Below are positions 60,577 through 64,000 of a stretch of 64,000 bases of DNA, piece after piece. How positions within the stretch are numbered: the first letter of the stretch is position 1; every line of letters begins with the position of its first letter. The stretch covers positions 62,001-126,000 of the forward strand of contig JANQHD010000033.1 in assembly GCA_028282805.1 (NCBI GenBank), written 5' to 3'. The notes below the pieces were generated by a model. That model worked only from the letters and a program-made list of their open reading frames with translations. It did no database searches and had not been told where the DNA came from. The position numbers and the translations under genes are program-made. The stretch comes from Phycisphaeraceae bacterium. GTDB taxonomy: Bacteria > Planctomycetota > Phycisphaerae > Phycisphaerales > Zrk34.

Positions 60577-61817
60577 GGATCGCTGTCATCGGCGCTGGCA
60601 TTTCGGGCCTGGTCACCGCTTACCTGCTGGGCGACGACCACGAGGTGTTTGTCTACGAGGCCAACGCACGGCTCGGGGGCCACACCCACACCGTGCAGGT
60701 CGAGCACGGCAAACGAACCTACGCGATCGATACCGGGTTCATCGTGTACAACGAACGGACCTACCCGAACTTCTGCAAGCTGTTGGACCGGTTAGACGTC
60801 GCCACGCAAACCAGCGCGATGAGCTTTTCGGTCTCGTGCGACCAAACCGGGCTCGAATACAACGGCACGAACCTCAACGGGCTGTTCGCGCAGCGGCGGA
60901 ACCTGCTGAGCCTGCGCTTCTACGCCATGCTGCGCGACATCGTGCGGTTCAACCGCGACGCCAAGCGGATGCTGGGCCGCGATGAAGGCGAGCTGACGCT
61001 CGATCGGTTCCTCGAGCGCGGCCGGTACGGGCGCACAATGATCGAGCGTTACCTGTTGCCGATGGGCGCGGCGATCTGGTCGACCGATGTCGAGCGCTTC
61101 CGGCGGTTCCCCGCACGCTTTCTCGCCGAGTTCATGAACAACCACGGCATGCTCAACGTGAGCGGCCGGCCCGTGTGGTGCGTGATCACCGGCGGTTCGC
61201 ACCGGTACGTCGAGGCGCTGACCGCCCGCACACGCGCGACCTGGTTCACGCAAACCCCTGTCCGCGCGGTGGCCCGCCAACCCACGGGCGTGACCGTTGT
61301 CACCGACCGTGGCCCGGTGGGGTACGACCACGTGGTGTTCGCCTGCCACAGCGACCAGGCGCTCGGGCTGCTCGAAGCGCCCACCGCGGACGAGGCCCGC
61401 GCGTTGCGTGCGATACCGTATCAGCCGAACGAGGTGGTGCTGCACACCGATGCGTCGCTGCTGCCGCGCAGCCGCAGGGCTTGGGCGGCTTGGAACTACC
61501 GCATTGGCGCCGAGCCGACCGACCGCGTGACCGTCACCTACAACATGAACGTGTTGCAATCGCTCGATGCCGAGCCGGCGTTCTGTGTCACGCTCAACGA
61601 AACAGGCCGCATCGACCCGGCCGCGATCCTTCGCCGGTTCACCTACCACCACCCGCTGTACACCGCCGAGCGCAGCGTGGCGCACGGGGCGTACGAGCGG
61701 ATCAACCACCGCAACCGCACGTCGTTCTGCGGGGCGTATTGGGGTTACGGTTTCCATGAAGACGGCGTGAACAGCGCGCTGGCCGTGTGCCGCCCGTTCG
61801 GCAAGGGGTTGGCATGA
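60573..61817 (+). CDS. FAD-dependent amine-oxidase-like oxidoreductase of the cfa operon
   Basis: 414 residues. The N-terminal Rossmann loop is VIGAGISGLVTAYLL, followed by YEANARLGGHTHTV, the flavin-binding amine-oxidase pattern. NHRNRTSFCGAYWGYGFHEDG closes the FAD domain. This family is repeatedly found next to DUF1365 and Cfa genes. Its reaction on fatty acyl chains is not settled. It overlaps the following gene by 4 bp. Confidence 0.85.
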   Translation: MRIAVIGAGISGLVTAYLLGDDHEVFVYEANARLGGHTHTVQVEHGKRTYAIDTGFIVYNERTYPNFCKLLDRLDVATQTSAMSFSVSCDQTGLEYNGTNLNGLFAQRRNLLSLRFYAMLRDIVRFNRDAKRMLGRDEGELTLDRFLERGRYGRTMIERYLLPMGAAIWSTDVERFRRFPARFLAEFMNNHGMLNVSGRPVWCVITGGSHRYVEALTARTRATWFTQTPVRAVARQPTGVTVVTDRGPVGYDHVVFACHSDQALGLLEAPTADEARALRAIPYQPNEVVLHTDASLLPRSRRAWAAWNYRIGAEPTDRVTVTYNMNVLQSLDAEPAFCVTLNETGRIDPAAILRRFTYHHPLYTAERSVAHGAYERINHRNRTSFCGAYWGYGFHEDGVNSALAVCRPFGKGLA

Positions 61818-62605
61818 GCGACAAACTCAACAGCGCGATCTATGTGGGCACGGTGCGGCACCGGCGCAGCAAGCCGACCGTCAACCACTTCCGTTACCGC
61901 GTGTTCATGGTGTACCTGGACCTCGGCGAGCTCGACCGCGTGTTCGCGGGGCGCTGGTTCTGGTCGATCGGCCGGCGGAACCTGGCTTGGCTGAAGCGCG
62001 AAGACCACCTCGGCGACCCCTCGCTGCCGCTTGAGGTGTGCGTGCGAGACCTTGTCGAGAAAGCGACGGGCCGACGCCCGGACGGGCCGATCCGATTGCT
62101 CACGCACCTGCGCTATTTCGGTTACTGCATGAACCCGGTCAGTTTTTATTACTGCTTCGACACCGGCGGCCGGGTTGTCGAGACCATCGTGGCCGAGGTG
62201 CACAACACGCCGTGGGGCGAGCGGCACTGCTACGTGCTGGACCAGGCCGCGAACCTGCGGTCGGGGCGGCGCAAGCGGTTCAAGTTCGGCAAGGCGTTCC
62301 ACGTGTCGCCGTTCATGCCGATGGACCAGCGGTACGACTGGTCGTTCGTCGACCCGTCCGAGCGGCTGACCGTGCACATGTCGAACCACGAACCCGAGCG
62401 CGGCAAGGTGTTCGACGCGACGCTGCTGATGCGGCGCCGGCCGATGACCGGGCGTGTGCTCGCGTCGGTGCTGACCCGTTACCCGTTGATGACGGTGCGG
62501 GTGATCGCCGGGATCTACTTCCAGGCGTTGCGCCTGCGGCTCAAGCGGACACCGTTCTACCCACACCCGAAACACACTGCCACAAGTGAGGCGAACCATG
62601 CCTGA
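61814..62605 (+). CDS. DUF1365 protein
   Basis: 263 residues. Family landmarks: IYVGTVRHRRSKPTVNHFRY, LTHLRYFGYCMNPVSFYYCF and FHVSPFMPMDQRYDW. Function unknown; it travels with FAD oxidoreductase and Cfa genes. The ATG at 61814 lies in the preceding gene's stop, and the downstream start codon is inside its end. Confidence 0.85.
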   Translation: MSDKLNSAIYVGTVRHRRSKPTVNHFRYRVFMVYLDLGELDRVFAGRWFWSIGRRNLAWLKREDHLGDPSLPLEVCVRDLVEKATGRRPDGPIRLLTHLRYFGYCMNPVSFYYCFDTGGRVVETIVAEVHNTPWGERHCYVLDQAANLRSGRRKRFKFGKAFHVSPFMPMDQRYDWSFVDPSERLTVHMSNHEPERGKVFDATLLMRRRPMTGRVLASVLTRYPLMTVRVIAGIYFQALRLRLKRTPFYPHPKHTATSEANHA

Positions 62606-63884
62606 AACGATCGCGCCAGCGTTCCGTTCCGAGCCCCAGGCCACCGGGAGCGGGTGGCTGACCAACGCCGCGCGCCGCGCGGTTTGCGATCGTTTGAACC
62701 GCTTGCGCGGCGTGCGTTTGAACCTTAACGAAAACGGCACAACCGTTGCGTTCGGCCAACACGAACCGAGCGACGCCGAACTCACGATCGACGTGCACGA
62801 CGCGGCGTTCTACCGCGACGTGCTGTTCGGGGGGCACCTCGGGGCGGCCGAGTCGTACGTGCGCGGCGCGTGGGATTGCAATGACCTGGTCGGGTTGATC
62901 CGCGGCTTTGCGCGCCACCTCGACCAAGCCGACGGATTGGAAAACGGCGTCGCCCGCGCCGCGGGGTGGGTCGCCCGCATGGCGCACTTGTTGCGGCGCA
63001 ACACGCTCAACGGAAGCCGGCGCAACATCCACGCACATTACGACTTGGGCAACGACTTTTTCGAGTTGTTTCTCGACCCGTCGCTGACTTATTCGTGCGC
63101 GTGGTTCGGGCAACCGGGCCTGTCGTTGCAGCAGGCGCAGGCGGCGAAGTACGACCGCATCTGCCGAGCCATCGCGTTGAACGCCGACGACCACGTGATC
63201 GAGATCGGCACCGGGTGGGGCGGTTTTGCGATATACGCCGCGTCGCGCTGCGGTGCGCGGGTTACGACGACGACCATCAGTGAGGCCCAGCACCGACTTG
63301 CGCGCGAGCGTATCGAGCGGGCCGGGCTGGCGGATCGTATCACGCTCTTGCAACAAGATTACCGGCAACTCGGTGGCCGGTACGACAAGCTCGTGTCGGT
63401 CGAAATGATCGAAGCGGTCGGGGCCGAGTATTACCCAGCATACTTTCGCAAGTGCGCTGAGTTGCTCAAGGGCGACGGCCGGGCGCTGATCCAGGCGATC
63501 ACGATCGCCGACCAGCGCTACGATACGGCGCGGCGCCACACAGACTTCATCAAACGGTACGTGTTCCCCGGCAGTTGCATCCCGTCGGTCACGGCGATGT
63601 GTGACGCGATGACCCGGGTGAGCGACTTGCGGCTCGAGGCGCTCGACGACCTGACGCCGCACTACGCAACGACACTACGCTTGTGGCGGCAAAACCTCAA
63701 CGCGCGGCGCGACGAGGCGATCGGGCTCGGCTACGACCGGCAGCTCTTGCGGTTGTGGAACTTCTACCTCAGCTACTGCGAAGCCGGCTTCAGCGAACGC
63801 ACGACGGGCCTGGTGCACATGCACTTGGTCAAGCCCGGTTGGCGCAGCGAACCGGCGGGCGAGGGCGTCGGAACGACGGCATGA
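62598..63884 (+). CDS. cfa: Cyclopropane-fatty-acyl-phospholipid synthase family methyltransferase
   Basis: 428 residues. HAHYDLGNDFFELFLDPSLTYS marks the lipid and bicarbonate site, VIEIGTGWGGFAIYAA is the SAM loop, and EMIEAVGAEYYPAYF and YVFPGSCIPS follow. It adds a SAM-derived carbon to a double bond of a membrane acyl chain. Methylated branched or furan-type products are also made by relatives with a linked oxidoreductase, so the exact lipid is open. A GTG at 62586 is an alternative start. ATGA overlap with the next gene. Confidence 0.88.
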   Translation: MPETIAPAFRSEPQATGSGWLTNAARRAVCDRLNRLRGVRLNLNENGTTVAFGQHEPSDAELTIDVHDAAFYRDVLFGGHLGAAESYVRGAWDCNDLVGLIRGFARHLDQADGLENGVARAAGWVARMAHLLRRNTLNGSRRNIHAHYDLGNDFFELFLDPSLTYSCAWFGQPGLSLQQAQAAKYDRICRAIALNADDHVIEIGTGWGGFAIYAASRCGARVTTTTISEAQHRLARERIERAGLADRITLLQQDYRQLGGRYDKLVSVEMIEAVGAEYYPAYFRKCAELLKGDGRALIQAITIADQRYDTARRHTDFIKRYVFPGSCIPSVTAMCDAMTRVSDLRLEALDDLTPHYATTLRLWRQNLNARRDEAIGLGYDRQLLRLWNFYLSYCEAGFSERTTGLVHMHLVKPGWRSEPAGEGVGTTA

Positions 63885-64000
63885 AACGGAAGCTCTTCAC
63901 ATTCATCGGCTTCAATGCGTGCTGGTTGGTGTGCGTGATCGGCGCTGCGCAAGGCGTGCCATGGGCGGGCCCGATCGTGGTGTTGGTGTTTTGTGCGTGT
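63881..64000 (+). CDS. DUF2878-like membrane protein, N-terminal part (runs off the right edge)
   Basis: Only the first 40 residues are present: MKRKLFTFIGFNACWLVCVI and a second hydrophobic stretch GPIVVLVFCAC. The position directly after cfa, with ATGA overlap, and the FNACWLVCV start match the small DUF2878 proteins that close such operons. Assigned mostly from context. Confidence 0.5.
   Translation, partial: MKRKLFTFIGFNACWLVCVIGAAQGVPWAGPIVVLVFCAC

Overview
The window is GC-rich, gene-dense bacterial chromosome. Two secreted proteins with PEP-CTERM type sorting tails, a YdjY-domain exported protein, exosortase-associated hydrolases and a large exopolysaccharide locus point to a planctomycete, most likely class Phycisphaerae. 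That assignment is inference from gene content; no rRNA is present.

Layout. (1) 1-16.7 kb is mostly housekeeping: hpt (cut by the left edge), cdsA, uppS and purA on the minus strand, with purA behind a structured leader ending in a terminator hairpin; a GAF/HD-GYP protein; rpsD; a PadR regulator; a voltage-sensor-like membrane protein; a TrmH-type methyltransferase; a YdjY protein; a CPBP protease; glcF/glcE; tatA; tRNA-Val(CAC); a sugar-nucleotide epimerase; and two PEP-CTERM-type proteins. (2) 16.8-40.2 kb is a nonribosomal peptide cluster. Three overlapping NRPS genes read A-T-C-T / docking-C-A-T-Cy-A-T-Ox / docking-C-T-C-A-T. A B12-type radical SAM enzyme of the RiPP-maturation type lies convergent to them. 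From a back-to-back divergent promoter runs an operon of two exosortase-type hydrolases, a GH39-like lipoprotein, a type II thioesterase and an Sfp-type phosphopantetheinyl transferase. (3) 40.2-59.4 kb is an exopolysaccharide locus: a fused nucleotidyltransferase/left-handed beta-helix/sugar transferase, a Wza-like export lipoprotein, an ABC-2 exporter, a PIG-L deacetylase, five glycosyltransferases, methyltransferases, an O-antigen-ligase-like polymerase, a Wzz-like protein, two small membrane proteins, a PP-loop protein and an FkbM methyltransferase. (4) 59.6-64 kb is a membrane-lipid operon: desaturase, FAD oxidoreductase, DUF1365, cyclopropane synthase and the start of a DUF2878-like gene.

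How it works together. The predicted peptide starts from an aliphatic residue (Val/Ile-type code), contains Val followed by a Cys-derived thiazole, and ends with a second Val/Ile-type residue. Two C-T modules have no adenylation domain although the C-A linker remnant is still visible. No domain for chain release is present in cis. The radical SAM enzyme is a candidate C-methyltransferase, and the thioesterase/hydrolases and Sfp enzyme supply editing, possible release and carrier-protein priming. This combination is the most promising new system here. Short-period inverted repeats placed at stop codons, a 24-bp perfect palindrome near the padR-like gene and the purA leader are further sequence-level signals.
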